A stretch of DNA of 35,497 nt. Origin: Akkermansiaceae bacterium. GTDB taxonomy: Bacteria > Verrucomicrobiota > Verrucomicrobiia > Verrucomicrobiales > Akkermansiaceae. This document shows positions 16,268 through 24,531 of the stretch, one piece after another. Numbering within the stretch: position 1 is the stretch's first letter; each line of letters starts with the position of its first letter. Made by a program: the position numbers and the translations under genes. The DNA lies in contig SUVL01000023.1 of NCBI GenBank assembly GCA_015062005.1, positions 1 through 35,497 on the forward strand, given 5' to 3'. Under the pieces are notes generated by a model. That model had not been told where the DNA came from, searched no databases, and saw only the letters and a list, made by a program, of their open reading frames with translations.

Positions 16268-17620
16268 CTAGCGACGTTTGCCAAACAGGCCCTTATCATA
16301 AGTTCTGTGGAGGCAGAACACAATGGCGAGGAGGCACCACCAGACCAGCATGGCGGAAGCGGTGAACCAGTAGCCGTGCTGCACTGATTCTGAGGCGAAC
16401 CAGAGGATGGCGGCAGGCAGGGCCAGCAGGATGCCCCAGCGCAGTATGCCGGGTACGAAGGGCATTATCCAGAGGAAGAAGAGCAGGCAGACACAGGCTG
16501 TGGTGCAGGGTTTCCAGGTGCAGAGCATGGGAATCTGCTGCAGCACTTGCCCGCCGCGCGGGCGCTCACTGGTGTGGGTGAGTATTTTTTCTGTGCCGGC
16601 CAGTTGGGAGAGGGTGCGGGCGAGCCGCTCCAGCCGCAGCGGGGTGTTCTGCTTATCGGCGGGTTGCTCCAGCATGATACAGGGATTTTCTCCCAGTTTT
16701 TCGGAGAGATTGACGCCGCCCACCACATCGGCCAGCGGGATGCTGACCACCCTGGCCTCTGTAAGGCGGGTGCGGGCATTGTCATCGATGGGCAGGGTGA
16801 AGCCTCCGTAGGTGATATCCTTGCCGAGGCGCACCTTCACATCCTTGCCATCCAGCCCCAGGCGGGCCAGAGCCAGCCGGAAGGGGAGGGTCGGGATGGT
16901 CTCGCCATTCCAGCGCATGAGTAGAGGGAAGGAGATGCTGTCCACCGCAGAGGGGTTCTGGGTGTGGGGCTCACCTTCCAGCCAGTCCGGGGCCCAGACA
17001 ACAGCCAGGGCATCGGGCGTTTCAGTCAGGCCATTGGGCAGGGGACGGTTGGCAATGGGGAGCCCGTTCGGGTTGCCCTCGATGTTTTCCAGGGGGATGG
17101 AGGCATCCCGCAGCATGGCGGGGGTGAAATCCGGCTGGGCGGCGGTGCGGCCGCGCAGCCCCACGGCGGAGTGCGGGAATCCTGCCAGCACACGGCAGAG
17201 CATCTCGCGCACCATTTCCCCCTGTTCGCCCTGCCAGATGAGCGGCGAGGAGAGCCCCACGGTGGTGGCGCCGGCTTGTTTGAGCTTGTTGAGAAGCACA
17301 GCAGTATCCTGCGGGCCAAGGGGCAGGGCGGCAAAGGCCTGGGCACAGGCTTCTTCATTCAGCTCCACCATGCCCACGGTGGGGCATTCGCGCAGGCGGG
17401 TCTGGGTGACAACCGGTTCCATCTCTACGGGCTGGTGGGGGTACAGCAGCTGCGGCACGTCCTCCGGTGCCCACTGGCAGAGGGCGTGACCCAGGCGGTT
17501 GAAGAGCCACTGGTCGGCACGGTAGAGGTTGTTCTGCAGGCCGTACCAGCTGCCGGCCAGAACCAGCAACCAGAACAGAACCGCCAGGAAGCTTACATGT
17601 CGGGAAGTCTTAGGATGCAT
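16268..17620 (-). CDS. CHASE2-like membrane protein without an output domain
   Basis: A 450-aa protein. There is an N-terminal membrane helix (about residues 9-29), a large exported domain, and three C-terminal helices (about 375-391, 394-410 and 417-436) ending in a basic tail. The exported region resembles CHASE2 sensor domains: LLNKLKQAGATTVGLSSPLIW, SFPLLMRWNGETIPTLPFRLALARL and IPLADVVGG...GENPCIMLEQPA follow the usual order. CHASE2 normally senses extracytoplasmic signals for an attached kinase, cyclase or adenylate domain, but none is present here. The start overlaps the end of the AmgK-like gene by 28 bp, so the two are translationally coupled. Assignment to CHASE2 is by pattern and moderately sure; the function is unknown. 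Confidence 0.75.
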   Translation of the reverse strand: MHPKTSRHVSFLAVLFWLLVLAGSWYGLQNNLYRADQWLFNRLGHALCQWAPEDVPQLLYPHQPVEMEPVVTQTRLRECPTVGMVELNEEACAQAFAALPLGPQDTAVLLNKLKQAGATTVGLSSPLIWQGEQGEMVREMLCRVLAGFPHSAVGLRGRTAAQPDFTPAMLRDASIPLENIEGNPNGLPIANRPLPNGLTETPDALAVVWAPDWLEGEPHTQNPSAVDSISFPLLMRWNGETIPTLPFRLALARLGLDGKDVKVRLGKDITYGGFTLPIDDNARTRLTEARVVSIPLADVVGGVNLSEKLGENPCIMLEQPADKQNTPLRLERLARTLSQLAGTEKILTHTSERPRGGQVLQQIPMLCTWKPCTTACVCLLFFLWIMPFVPGILRWGILLALPAAILWFASESVQHGYWFTASAMLVWWCLLAIVFCLHRTYDKGLFGKRR

Positions 17621-18558
17621 GCGGCAACAGGGCTTGCGGGTGTGTGAGCCGGTGTGTGTGTGGCGGCGTGGCGCAGCGCGGCCAGCCCGGCGGGGATGAG
17701 GTTGAGGTACCAGTCGCGCTGCTGGTTGTATCCGATATTGGCGAAGGCACCCAGCGCCTGCATGAGCCGCTGCATGGCGCAGGCGGAGTATACGGCGGCA
17801 TTTACCGGGGCGCCGTTCATCTGCTCCCAGAGCAGCAGGAGCTCGTTGCGCTCTTTCTCGCTGAGCTGCATGTAGGGGTCGTAGAGCAGGGAGGCCAGGT
17901 CATATTCCATGCGGCCGTAGCGCATGCCCTGGAAATCGATGAGCCAGGCTGAGCCTGCGTGCAGCATGATGTTCTGGCTCTGGCAGTCGCGGTGCACGGG
18001 CACACGGGGCAGCCCGGCCAGCCAGTCGGCCATGGCTTGCAGCTCCGGCCGGGCCAGGAAGGCGGCAGCATCTCCCCCCAGGTGACGGCCGATGAGGTGC
18101 TCGGCAAAATACTCCTGTTCCCAGCGGTAGAGCGGGGCATCGAAGGGCGGCTGCAGCGGCCATGCCGGGCGGAGCCGGTAGAAGGGCAGCAGAGTGTGGA
18201 AGGCTTGTTCGTACGCCGCTCGGCGCTCGGGCCAGGGGGCTTCGCGCAGGCTCAGTATATCCGCATTGCCCAGGTCCTGCACCAGGCAGGCACCGCTATG
18301 CCCCGGCAGCGCTTCCTCCGCCAGGATGGCCGGCACCCGGATTCCCGCCGCAGCCAGACCGTGTGCTGCGGGGAGAAAGGAATTGTTATCGGCCCGCTGG
18401 TTGGTCCAGTGAATACCCAGCACCCCCGCTGCGCGCATGATGCTGCGGCCACTGGCACCGGCGCTTACACTCCGGAGCTCCTGAGGCTCCACCGGGGTGC
18501 CGGTGTGCTGCTGAATCATGCGGGCCAGAATGTCTCGCGCCTGGGGGGCTTGTGGCAT
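17593..18558 (-). CDS. AmgK-like phosphotransferase (aminoglycoside phosphotransferase fold)
   Basis: A 321-aa kinase-like enzyme. The catalytic loop VHRDCQSQNIML gives D191 and N196, and WLIDFQGMRYGRMEYDLASLLYDPY gives the metal-binding D208. That IDFQ...YGxxxYDLxSLLxDxY signature is typical of COG3178, which includes AmgK, the anomeric MurNAc/GlcNAc kinase of a peptidoglycan recycling bypass. The N-terminal part fits the small lobe, with SAGASGRSIMRA as a nucleotide loop. No MurU nucleotidyltransferase gene is adjacent, so the substrate is not proven. It is the middle gene of a three-gene operon: 11 nt after the 203-aa gene and overlapping the CHASE2-like gene. The ATG follows a TTTTCCTAAAC tract. 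Confidence 0.8.
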   Translation of the reverse strand: MPQAPQARDILARMIQQHTGTPVEPQELRSVSAGASGRSIMRAAGVLGIHWTNQRADNNSFLPAAHGLAAAGIRVPAILAEEALPGHSGACLVQDLGNADILSLREAPWPERRAAYEQAFHTLLPFYRLRPAWPLQPPFDAPLYRWEQEYFAEHLIGRHLGGDAAAFLARPELQAMADWLAGLPRVPVHRDCQSQNIMLHAGSAWLIDFQGMRYGRMEYDLASLLYDPYMQLSEKERNELLLLWEQMNGAPVNAAVYSACAMQRLMQALGAFANIGYNQQRDWYLNLIPAGLAALRHAATHTPAHTPASPVAACILRLPDM

Positions 18559-18569
18559 GTTTAGGAAAA

Positions 18570-19181
18570 TCAGTCGACCTTGAAGAAACTCAGGGATTCG
18601 GCCTCTGCTTTATTGGGGGCGCGCATGGCGGCGCGAGCACTGGGCTCGGGGGTTGGGCGCGGCGGCATGTCTGCGGCAGGTTCGGGAGGTGTGGTAGTTG
18701 CAGATATCTGCTGGGGAACCCGGCCACCACCAGGAATGGGGGAATTCGGGTAACGGGGGGTGTGGGCGCTTGAGGCTGTGGGGGTGGCAGCCTGACTGCG
18801 CACAATAGGTTGGATGGGAGTTGCAAGCCCTGCCAGATTCACCACCGGGGCCGGCTGCGGTGTGGGTGGCTCCTTGCTCGCGCTGGGTGCTGCCTCGGCT
18901 TCTTCGGTCTCGCGCTTCTTTTTCTTGCCGGGTTTGGGTAGGCTCGGTGCCGGGCTGGTGGTCGCTTCCAGCCGCAGTTTTTCCATCTGTCTGTTCAGAT
19001 GAATCAACAGCAGGATGACAGAGGCCACGATAATGGGCCAGCCCGCTTCTGCAAGTCCGTTGAGCAGAACCGCCCGCGAGCAGTCCACCGGCTTGTTGTC
19101 CAGGTATTCCATGCAGTTCAGAACCCCGCTGACAAGCAGGAATGTTGCAACAAAATATCCGATTGGAATGGGAAGAAGCAT
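18570..19181 (-). CDS. Two-helix membrane protein with Pro/Ala-rich cytoplasmic tail (unknown function)
   Basis: A 203-aa protein that I do not recognise. Two hydrophobic helices (about residues 2-20 and 46-63) flank a short loop with two cysteines (NCMEYLDNKPVDCS). After HLNRQMEKLRLEA comes a basic KPGKKKKRE patch and about 110 residues rich in Pro, Ala, Thr and Ser, probably disordered, ending ESLSFFKVD. It is the first gene of the operon with the AmgK-like kinase and CHASE2-like protein, transcribed from a promoter whose -10 is 9 nt from its ATG. The context suggests a cell-envelope role, by inference only. Confidence 0.75.
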   Translation of the reverse strand: MLLPIPIGYFVATFLLVSGVLNCMEYLDNKPVDCSRAVLLNGLAEAGWPIIVASVILLLIHLNRQMEKLRLEATTSPAPSLPKPGKKKKRETEEAEAAPSASKEPPTPQPAPVVNLAGLATPIQPIVRSQAATPTASSAHTPRYPNSPIPGGGRVPQQISATTTPPEPAADMPPRPTPEPSARAAMRAPNKAEAESLSFFKVD

Positions 19182-19190
19182 GGCGCTTAC

Positions 19191-19218
19191 ATTGTAGCAG
19201 AATGGACTCTTCTGTCAA
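19191..19218 (-). promoter_or_regulatory. Promoter of the 203-aa/AmgK/CHASE2 operon, near-leaderless
   Basis: On the minus strand, TTGACA (19218-19213), 16 nt and TACAAT (19196-19191). The expected start near 19184 is about 3 nt before the ATG at 19181. Confidence 0.7.
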
Positions 19219-19395
19219 GCAAAACAGAGCAGCTGGTGGTTCACTGCACATGTGTCCCAAAGATTATGAGAAAATAGCCCTAAACGATATAAGAGCATAG
19301 TGTTCTGTGAGAAAAATCGTAGTAGGGTATCTCCCGCCTCACCATCGGCAGTAAGCATGCATTTGTGGCTCTATCGGCGTAAGCCGCTAACTTTC

Positions 19396-19423
19396 AATTT
19401 GTCAATCGTAAATTGTCAATTGT
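19396..19423. repeat. Short dispersed repeat, copy 2 (opposite strand)
   Basis: The reverse complement matches 13666-13693 at 24 of 28 positions. Three of the four mismatches sit together in the middle. Both copies are intergenic. Confidence 0.7.
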
Positions 19424-19428
19424 AAATC

Positions 19429-19456
19429 CACGTGTCCCAAATCTTTGGGACACGTG
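19429..19456 (-). terminator. Palindromic hairpin downstream of the DUF1810 gene
   Basis: A 12-bp stem CACGTGTCCCAA/TTGGGACACGTG with a 4-nt loop lies 5 nt beyond the DUF1810 stop codon. No U-run follows on the minus strand, so termination is only suggested by position; an operator-like palindrome is an alternative. Confidence 0.4.
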
Positions 19457-19461
19457 TGGGT

Positions 19462-19878
19462 TCACTGCCGGCTCAGGATATCCAGGGTGGGCGTGCAGCG
19501 CTGGCCGCCGTAGAAGGCATCCAGTACCTCTGCAAAAACGCTATCCGGGCAGACGTAGTCAAACAGGGTCATGCAGGAACATACTTTCAGCGCATCGACA
19601 TACCCCAAAATATATTCGGGAGTTCTGCCTTTGTGCTTCAATAAGGCCCGGCTGATTTCCATGAGCCTGTTTCCCAGAGTCGGGTGGTTGAGGTAATCCA
19701 GGGCTTCCCGGGCGCCGGAAAGGGCGTATTTCCGGCAGGTGGCGCTGCTGCCCAGCCCTTGAATCTGGGGGAAGATGTACCAGATCCAGTGGGAGACCTT
19801 GCGACCGCGTGTAATTTCAGACAAGGCTTGCCCGTAGCCTTCGTATTCGTCGTTCTGCGCTTCTAAGAATTTTTCCAT
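19462..19878 (-). CDS. DUF1810 family protein
   Basis: A 138-aa protein of the size usual for DUF1810. The family pattern is clear: FLEAQNDEYEGYGQALSEITRGRKVSHWIWYIFPQIQGLG, then KYALSGAREALDYLNHPTLGNRLMEISRALL and ILGYVDALKVCSCMTLF. The family has no established biochemical function, although it is often predicted to be calpastatin-like by old annotation. The gene stands alone, 85 nt after lpxI on the same strand. I see no convincing promoter or SD site. The conserved SHW.W.IFPQ motif supports the reading frame. Confidence 0.85.
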   Translation of the reverse strand: MEKFLEAQNDEYEGYGQALSEITRGRKVSHWIWYIFPQIQGLGSSATCRKYALSGAREALDYLNHPTLGNRLMEISRALLKHKGRTPEYILGYVDALKVCSCMTLFDYVCPDSVFAEVLDAFYGGQRCTPTLDILSRQ

Positions 19879-19963
19879 ATGAATAAAAGCAGGTTCTTGA
19901 GATATAGCGGGTATACCGGTTGCTTTTATTTATTGCGCAGCAGAATAGTGCCCGGAAAGTTCC

Positions 19964-21127
19964 TCAATGGCAGAGCCGGATTCCAGCCTTTTGCGCGGCT
20001 TTCATTTCTTCCGGGCTGAGGGGGCGGGTAGTGGCCATGACCATGGGCACCGGCGGTTTGCCGGGGCGGCCGAGCAGCACGCGGCAGAGCCAGTTTACCA
20101 GGCGGGCAAAGCGCAGGCGTTTCATATAGATTCCGGCGCGGCGGATGCATTTCAACGGGCCATCGGCATCATCCACGGCGATGACCACGCCATCGCACAC
20201 CACGGCGCAGTGACCAATGCCCAGAGCCTCGATTTCGGCAGCCATGGCGGCAGCGTGAGCCTCATCCGTGAGGATGTGGCCGGGGTCGGCACCTTCCTGC
20301 TCGGGGAGGGGAACCACCATGGCATGAAGGGTGATGCCGTGCTCATTGCAGAGTTTCACCACTTCCTCCCGCTGGAAGAGGATAGTGCGGTTTGCCTCAA
20401 AAACGATGTGCCTCACGTTGGCCTTGATGGCGTTGCGAATAGTGCCTGTGCCGATGCAGGGTACATCGAACCGCATGTCATGGTCCGGTTTGGTCACTTT
20501 GCAGAGGGTGACGCTGTGGGGGCGGTGGCCGCCGGCATGCAGGCATTCATTGGTGCCTTTGAACGCTTCGACGCAGACAACGCTGTGGCCGTGAACAATG
20601 ATGCTCTGGCCGATGTCGAGCCTTGCAATCTCGCGCGCCTTGGAAAGGCCGAAGCGGGCTTCATCCAGCTGTTCATCGGTGGGAGCAGGGCCGGCGAGGT
20701 GCCCTGGGCCCGGCAGTTGCTCCTCCATGAAGGAGATGGAAGGCAGCACCTCCATGTTTTCGGAGTGGATGTAGTCGCAGACTGTGGTGAAGATGGTGTG
20801 GGCGTTGCGGCGGTCGAGCGTGGCCAGAAGCCTGCGCGCCGTAGGGTCTGGCCACATGGTGTAGATGCAGGCCGGCTTGATCTGCCCGGTGAGCATCACG
20901 TGGGTGACCCCGTGCTGCCGGAAGAAGGCCGCCGGTCCTTCCAGTGAGCCTACGCGGAAGCACTTGTAGGCATCGACCAGCGCGGGGATTTCCTTGCCAA
21001 CCGCGCCGCGCATGCCGGCCGCCACCACGGGCACCCCGGCCCGCCGGGCTCCTTGAATCACCATGCGCGGGAATTCTCCTGCACAGGCGATGATACCCAG
21101 CACCATGTCTTGCGGCGGCTTACTCAT
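19964..21127 (-). CDS. lpxI: UDP-2,3-diacylglucosamine pyrophosphatase LpxI-like, C-terminally extended
   Basis: LpxI hydrolyses UDP-2,3-diacylglucosamine to lipid X in lipid A synthesis, replacing LpxH. Seen here are the N-terminal LGIIACAGEFPRMVIQGARRAGVPVVAAGMRG, GQSIIVHGHSVVCVEAFKGTNE, and the hallmark CKVTKPDHDMRFDVPCIGTGTIRNAIKANVRHIVFEANRTILF. LpxI proteins are usually about 270-280 aa; this one is 387 aa, with about 100 extra C-terminal residues containing a cysteine pair and a hydrophobic RFARLVNWLCRVLLG helix that could touch the membrane. It is the last gene of the dehydrogenase operon, 19 nt after the E2 gene, with a TTCGTTTTCCCTC tract before the ATG. Confidence 0.85.
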   Translation of the reverse strand: MSKPPQDMVLGIIACAGEFPRMVIQGARRAGVPVVAAGMRGAVGKEIPALVDAYKCFRVGSLEGPAAFFRQHGVTHVMLTGQIKPACIYTMWPDPTARRLLATLDRRNAHTIFTTVCDYIHSENMEVLPSISFMEEQLPGPGHLAGPAPTDEQLDEARFGLSKAREIARLDIGQSIIVHGHSVVCVEAFKGTNECLHAGGHRPHSVTLCKVTKPDHDMRFDVPCIGTGTIRNAIKANVRHIVFEANRTILFQREEVVKLCNEHGITLHAMVVPLPEQEGADPGHILTDEAHAAAMAAEIEALGIGHCAVVCDGVVIAVDDADGPLKCIRRAGIYMKRLRFARLVNWLCRVLLGRPGKPPVPMVMATTRPLSPEEMKAAQKAGIRLCH

Positions 21128-21146
21128 GAGGGAAAACGAACTTGCT

Positions 21147-22403
21147 TTACAGGAATTCCGGGTGTTCCAGATAGTGCGCGATACGCAGCATCAGACGGCC
21201 TACATCGCCTCCGTCCACCACGCGGTGGTCGAACGAGGCCACTATCTTAGCCTGTTCCACCGGCAGGAAACACTCCACTTCATCGCTCCACACCGGCACC
21301 TTCTGCACGGCGCCTACACCCAGAATAAGGCTTTCGCTGGGCAGGGGCATGGGGGTGGCATCAGTAAGGCCGAAACCGCCGAAGTTCGAGACCGTGGCAA
21401 TGCCGCCACCCTGGTAGGCAGAATCCAGGCGGCGGTCGCGCGCCTGCTTCACCACCTTGTTATATTCGTCTATCAGCTCATCCAGCGTGTGCTCGTTCAC
21501 GTTGCGCATGACCGGTACCATCACACCATCCGTCACCTGCACCGCCACACCCAGGTCAATCCGGCGCGGGGTCAGGATGCGGCCGCCCACCATGTAGCCG
21601 GCGCATTCCGGAGCCTCCGCCAGCGCCAGGGCCAGGGCGCGCAGGAAATAGAGGGTGATTCCGGGCTTTTTGGGGTGGTTCTTGCGGTGCAGCACAATGG
21701 GCGCCATGAAGATGGGGCGCCCGCAGCTGGCAATGGGGCGGCGCCAGGTGCGCTGCATGCTGCTGGCCACGCTGCGGCGCATGGGCGAGGCCTGGTGCGA
21801 GGGCCAGCCATCCACGTAGTTGATGAAGCTTTCGAAGTCATCGATGGTGATTCGGCCATTCGGCCCGGTGCCGATGACGTAGGCCATATCCGCCTCGGTG
21901 ATGCCGAGTTCATCCATACGGGCGCGGATGCGGGGGGAGAGGAAGCGGCTGCCGCGCTGCCCCATGGGGACGGGCAGGCCGCGGCCACCCTCGCCCAGTG
22001 GTTTGTGGCGGCCACCACCGGGTAATCCTTCGCGGAATTCTCCCTCAGTGCGGAAGTGGGCACCGTCCTGGGCCGCGTTCTTTTCAGCAGCGGGGGTGGG
22101 CACCGGGGCAGGGGTGCAGCCTTCGCCCAGCGGGGTGGCGCCGGAGCGTTCAACTTCCTCCTCTGTGGCTTCGATGATGCCCATGATGGCACCCACGGGA
22201 ACTGTTTCGCCGGCACTGACATCCAGCGAGACGATGGTGCCGCCGCAGATGGTGGTCACACCCATGACCGCCTTGTTGGTTTCGACCTCGAAAACCTCCT
22301 GGTCGGCCTGCACGGTGTCGCCGGGTTTCACCAGCATCTGCATGATGGTGGCTTCGGCTATGGATTCGCCCAGCTGGGGCATGAGAATGGGAACTTGTGG
22401 CAT
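21147..22403 (-). CDS. pdhC: Dihydrolipoamide acyltransferase (E2) of a 2-oxoacid dehydrogenase complex
   Basis: The E2 core transfers the acyl group from lipoyl-lysine to CoA. The order is a lipoyl domain at about residues 1-80 with K44 in VETNKAVM as lipoylation site, a Pro/Ala/Gly linker, a peripheral subunit-binding domain at 154-192 (FLSPRIRARMDELGI...GPNGRITIDDF), and the acyltransferase domain. The C-terminus has FDHRVVDGGDVGRLM, giving catalytic H393 and D397. The 418-aa length fits a single-lipoyl E2. It follows E1beta by 15 nt. Pyruvate is the likely substrate, but a branched-chain 2-oxoacid cannot be excluded from sequence. No E3 gene lies in this operon. Confidence 0.92.
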   Translation of the reverse strand: MPQVPILMPQLGESIAEATIMQMLVKPGDTVQADQEVFEVETNKAVMGVTTICGGTIVSLDVSAGETVPVGAIMGIIEATEEEVERSGATPLGEGCTPAPVPTPAAEKNAAQDGAHFRTEGEFREGLPGGGRHKPLGEGGRGLPVPMGQRGSRFLSPRIRARMDELGITEADMAYVIGTGPNGRITIDDFESFINYVDGWPSHQASPMRRSVASSMQRTWRRPIASCGRPIFMAPIVLHRKNHPKKPGITLYFLRALALALAEAPECAGYMVGGRILTPRRIDLGVAVQVTDGVMVPVMRNVNEHTLDELIDEYNKVVKQARDRRLDSAYQGGGIATVSNFGGFGLTDATPMPLPSESLILGVGAVQKVPVWSDEVECFLPVEQAKIVASFDHRVVDGGDVGRLMLRIAHYLEHPEFL

Positions 22404-22418
22404 GGCTTGGGGAACGTG

Positions 22419-23393
22419 TTAGCGGGCAATGAGGTAACGGGCGGCATCTGCAATGGAGGCAGCACACGGGCGGTGCGCCTTCCATAAATCCGGGTGCGCG
22501 GGAATGGGCGTATCGTGCGAGCAGAGGCGCAGGGGCGGGGCATCCAGCAGGTGGAAGCCTCTGGCCACCACTTCGGCCACTACTTCGGCCGCCACGCCGC
22601 CCCAGGGGAAGTCCTCGCTCACCACCAGCAGGCGGGCGGTGCGGGCTACGGAGTCCAGAACGGTATCAATATCCAGCGGTTTTACGCTGCGCAGGTCCAC
22701 CACTTCCAGCTCATAGCCGCTGGTGGCAGCCAGTTCCTCGGCGGCGCGCAGGGATTCCGGCACCATGGCGGAGAAGGCTACCACAGTGGCGTGCTGTCCG
22801 GGGCGGGCAATGCGGGCCTGGCCGATGGGCAGGGGATTCGGGTCCGTCCAGGTGTCTGCCTTCAGCCAGCGGTAGAGGAACTTGTGCTCCAGGAATACCA
22901 CGGGGTCAGGAATCTGCACCGCCTGCTTGAGCATGTAGTATGCATCGGCCACAGTGGCGGGGGTGAAGACATGCAGCCCCGGGTAGTGCGCAAAGAGGGC
23001 TTCGAGGCTCTGGCTGTGGTAGGGGCCGCCGCCGGGCGTGCCGCCGCAGGGCATGCGCAGGGTGATATTCACCGGCAGACCTGTGCGGTAGAAATGCGCG
23101 CCGGCGTTGTTGCCGGCCTGGTTCAGCGCCAGGGTGCCGAAATCGGCAAACTGCATTTCGACAATGGGTTTCATGCCGCCCAGCGCCGCGCCTATGCCCA
23201 CGCCGGCTATGGCGTCCTCCGCAATGGGGGTGTTCAGCACGCGGCCGGGGTATTTGGCATCCAGCCCTTTGGTGGCTTTGAAGGCACCGCCGAACTTGCC
23301 GGCTATGTCTTCACCCAGCAGGAATACCGCCGGGTCTTCCGCCAGGAGTTCGTCCAGCGCCTGGTGAATGGCATCGATATAGGTTACGCTCAT
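22419..23393 (-). CDS. pdhB: 2-oxoacid (pyruvate) dehydrogenase E1 component, beta subunit
   Basis: A 324-aa protein, the normal length. It pairs with E1alpha to form the thiamine-diphosphate-dependent decarboxylase. Motifs seen are FLLGEDIAGKFGGAFKATKGL, NTPIAEDAIAGVGIGAALGGMKPIVEMQFADF, GTPGGGPYHSQSLEALFAHYPGLHVFTPAT and the C-terminal LLVVSEDFPWGGVAAEVVAEV. The E in IAEDAI is the residue that activates the cofactor. It lies 13 nt after E1alpha, and the intercistronic TTTTTCTCCGACC is pyrimidine-rich, not SD-like. Confidence 0.94.
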   Translation of the reverse strand: MSVTYIDAIHQALDELLAEDPAVFLLGEDIAGKFGGAFKATKGLDAKYPGRVLNTPIAEDAIAGVGIGAALGGMKPIVEMQFADFGTLALNQAGNNAGAHFYRTGLPVNITLRMPCGGTPGGGPYHSQSLEALFAHYPGLHVFTPATVADAYYMLKQAVQIPDPVVFLEHKFLYRWLKADTWTDPNPLPIGQARIARPGQHATVVAFSAMVPESLRAAEELAATSGYELEVVDLRSVKPLDIDTVLDSVARTARLLVVSEDFPWGGVAAEVVAEVVARGFHLLDAPPLRLCSHDTPIPAHPDLWKAHRPCAASIADAARYLIAR

Positions 23394-23406
23394 GGTCGGA
23401 GAAAAA

Positions 23407-24390
23407 TCAATATTCGGGGTTCCACGAGGTGGCGCACCAGTCCTCGTCTGCGGGGTTCGGGGTTTTCTCTCGCTGGGCCTGGGCTACCAGCCGCTGCACT
23501 TCATCGCGACATTCCTCATCCCAGGCGGCGGCTTCTTCTTCCGTTATCCAGCCGGCTTCCAGCATCTGGCGGCGGGCAACGGCCAGCGGCTCCTTCTCCG
23601 CATAGGCAGCCTTCAATTCTTCCGGAATGTAGGCGGCATCATCATGCTCGCCGTGGCCGCACATGCGCAGCGTGTTGGCCACTACCCACTGCGGGCCTCC
23701 CCCGGTGCGCGCGGCAGAAATGGCGCGTTGCATAGTGGAAAGTGTGGCCATGAAATCGGTGCCATCGCACTCGTGGCAGGTGAGCCCGTAGCCCCGGCCA
23801 CGGTCCATGAGGTCAGCGGCAAATTCCTGTCTGTTCGGGGTGGAGTAGGCAAACTGGTTATTGGTTACCACGATGACCACGGGCAGCTTTTCCACGGCAA
23901 TGAGGTTCACGCCCTCGTGCGTGGCTCCTACAGAGGTGGTGCCATCGCCGATGCAGGTCACCCCTACGCGCCCGGTCTCGCCCTTGAATCGCTTGGCGAG
24001 CATCATGCCAGCCACTACGGGAACCATGGCCCCCAGGTGGGAGATGGGGGCGGGGTTGCCCAGCTCCGGGCAGCCCCAGTGTACGTTGCTGTCGCGCCCG
24101 CGCATGCGGCCTTCGATGCTGCCCAGGTAGGAACGGGCACTTTCCAGCACGCTGTCGCCCCAGGCGCAGCGGCCGGCTTGCTCGCGGATGAAGGGGTTGT
24201 ACACATCCTCCCCGCGGGTCAGGAAGACTGCCTCACAGGCGGCTACTGCCTCGTGCCCGCGCCCCAGGAAAACGCCGCCAAATATTTTGCCGGCTTTGTA
24301 GAGCGCGGATATCTTGGTATCAAAGGCACGCGCCATCACCATGGCACGGTAGGCCCGCCGGCCTGCTTCCTTCATGTCGATTCCGTTCAC
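23407..24390 (-). CDS. pdhA: 2-oxoacid (pyruvate) dehydrogenase E1 component, alpha subunit
   Basis: A 327-aa protein. The thiamine diphosphate motif is present as GDG (148-150) ... NN (177-178) in CIGDGTTSVGATHEGVNLIAVEKLPVVIVVTNNQFAYSTP. The N-terminal MVMARAFDTKISALYKAGKIFGGVFLGRGHEAVA and GGP...CGHGEHDDAAYIP are typical of E1alpha. The first gene of the E1alpha-E1beta-E2-lpxI operon. The start could be GTG at 24390, which sits at the predicted transcription start, or ATG at 24375, which would leave a leader of about 15 nt with no SD. GTG is listed only because it keeps the longest plausible protein. Confidence 0.92.
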   Translation of the reverse strand: MNGIDMKEAGRRAYRAMVMARAFDTKISALYKAGKIFGGVFLGRGHEAVAACEAVFLTRGEDVYNPFIREQAGRCAWGDSVLESARSYLGSIEGRMRGRDSNVHWGCPELGNPAPISHLGAMVPVVAGMMLAKRFKGETGRVGVTCIGDGTTSVGATHEGVNLIAVEKLPVVIVVTNNQFAYSTPNRQEFAADLMDRGRGYGLTCHECDGTDFMATLSTMQRAISAARTGGGPQWVVANTLRMCGHGEHDDAAYIPEELKAAYAEKEPLAVARRQMLEAGWITEEEAAAWDEECRDEVQRLVAQAQREKTPNPADEDWCATSWNPEY

Positions 24391-24397
24391 GTTGCCT

Positions 24398-24426
24398 ATT
24401 TTACTACCGCTTGCAAGCTAATGCAA
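24398..24426 (-). promoter_or_regulatory. Promoter of the dehydrogenase-lpxI operon, near-leaderless
   Basis: On the minus strand, TTGCAT (24426-24421), 17 nt and TAAAAT (24403-24398). The expected start near 24391 coincides with the GTG codon at 24390 and is 15-16 nt before the ATG at 24375. Confidence 0.65.
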
Positions 24427-24477
24427 GCGGAAACGATTTGCTCCCCCAAAAAATGCGGTGCGATGTTGCGGTGCTGC

Positions 24478-24509
24478 AAAAAAAACACCGCTCCGGTGTG
24501 GAGCGGTGT
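24478..24509 (-). terminator. Intrinsic terminator of the FKBP-65aa unit
   Basis: Read on the minus strand, ACACCGCTCC pairs with GGAGCGGTGT across a five-base loop (ACACC) and is followed by eight T residues (24485-24478). It ends transcription from the small membrane protein gene before the dehydrogenase promoter. Confidence 0.92.
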
Positions 24510-24531
24510 GCAAAACGTATGGGGCGGGCAT

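Larger units (their letters stand above)
19219..19461. other. Intergenic region with short repeats and a tight hairpin
   Basis: No gene is seen. It holds the second copy of the 28-bp dispersed repeat (19396-19423) and a palindrome at 19429-19456. The sequence GTTCACTGC next to CACATGTGTCCCAAAG near 19240-19263 echoes the palindrome and the GTTCACTGCC at about 19460, suggesting a small local duplication. Confidence 0.5.

Noticed and set aside
14934..16387. Many short open frames of 60-112 codons in the R4 array, with peptides such as DIVRRSRISS
   Set aside because: They arise from the linker GATATCGTC read in frame; they recur identically in every repeat copy, have no start signals and follow the hairpin pattern, not codon bias.
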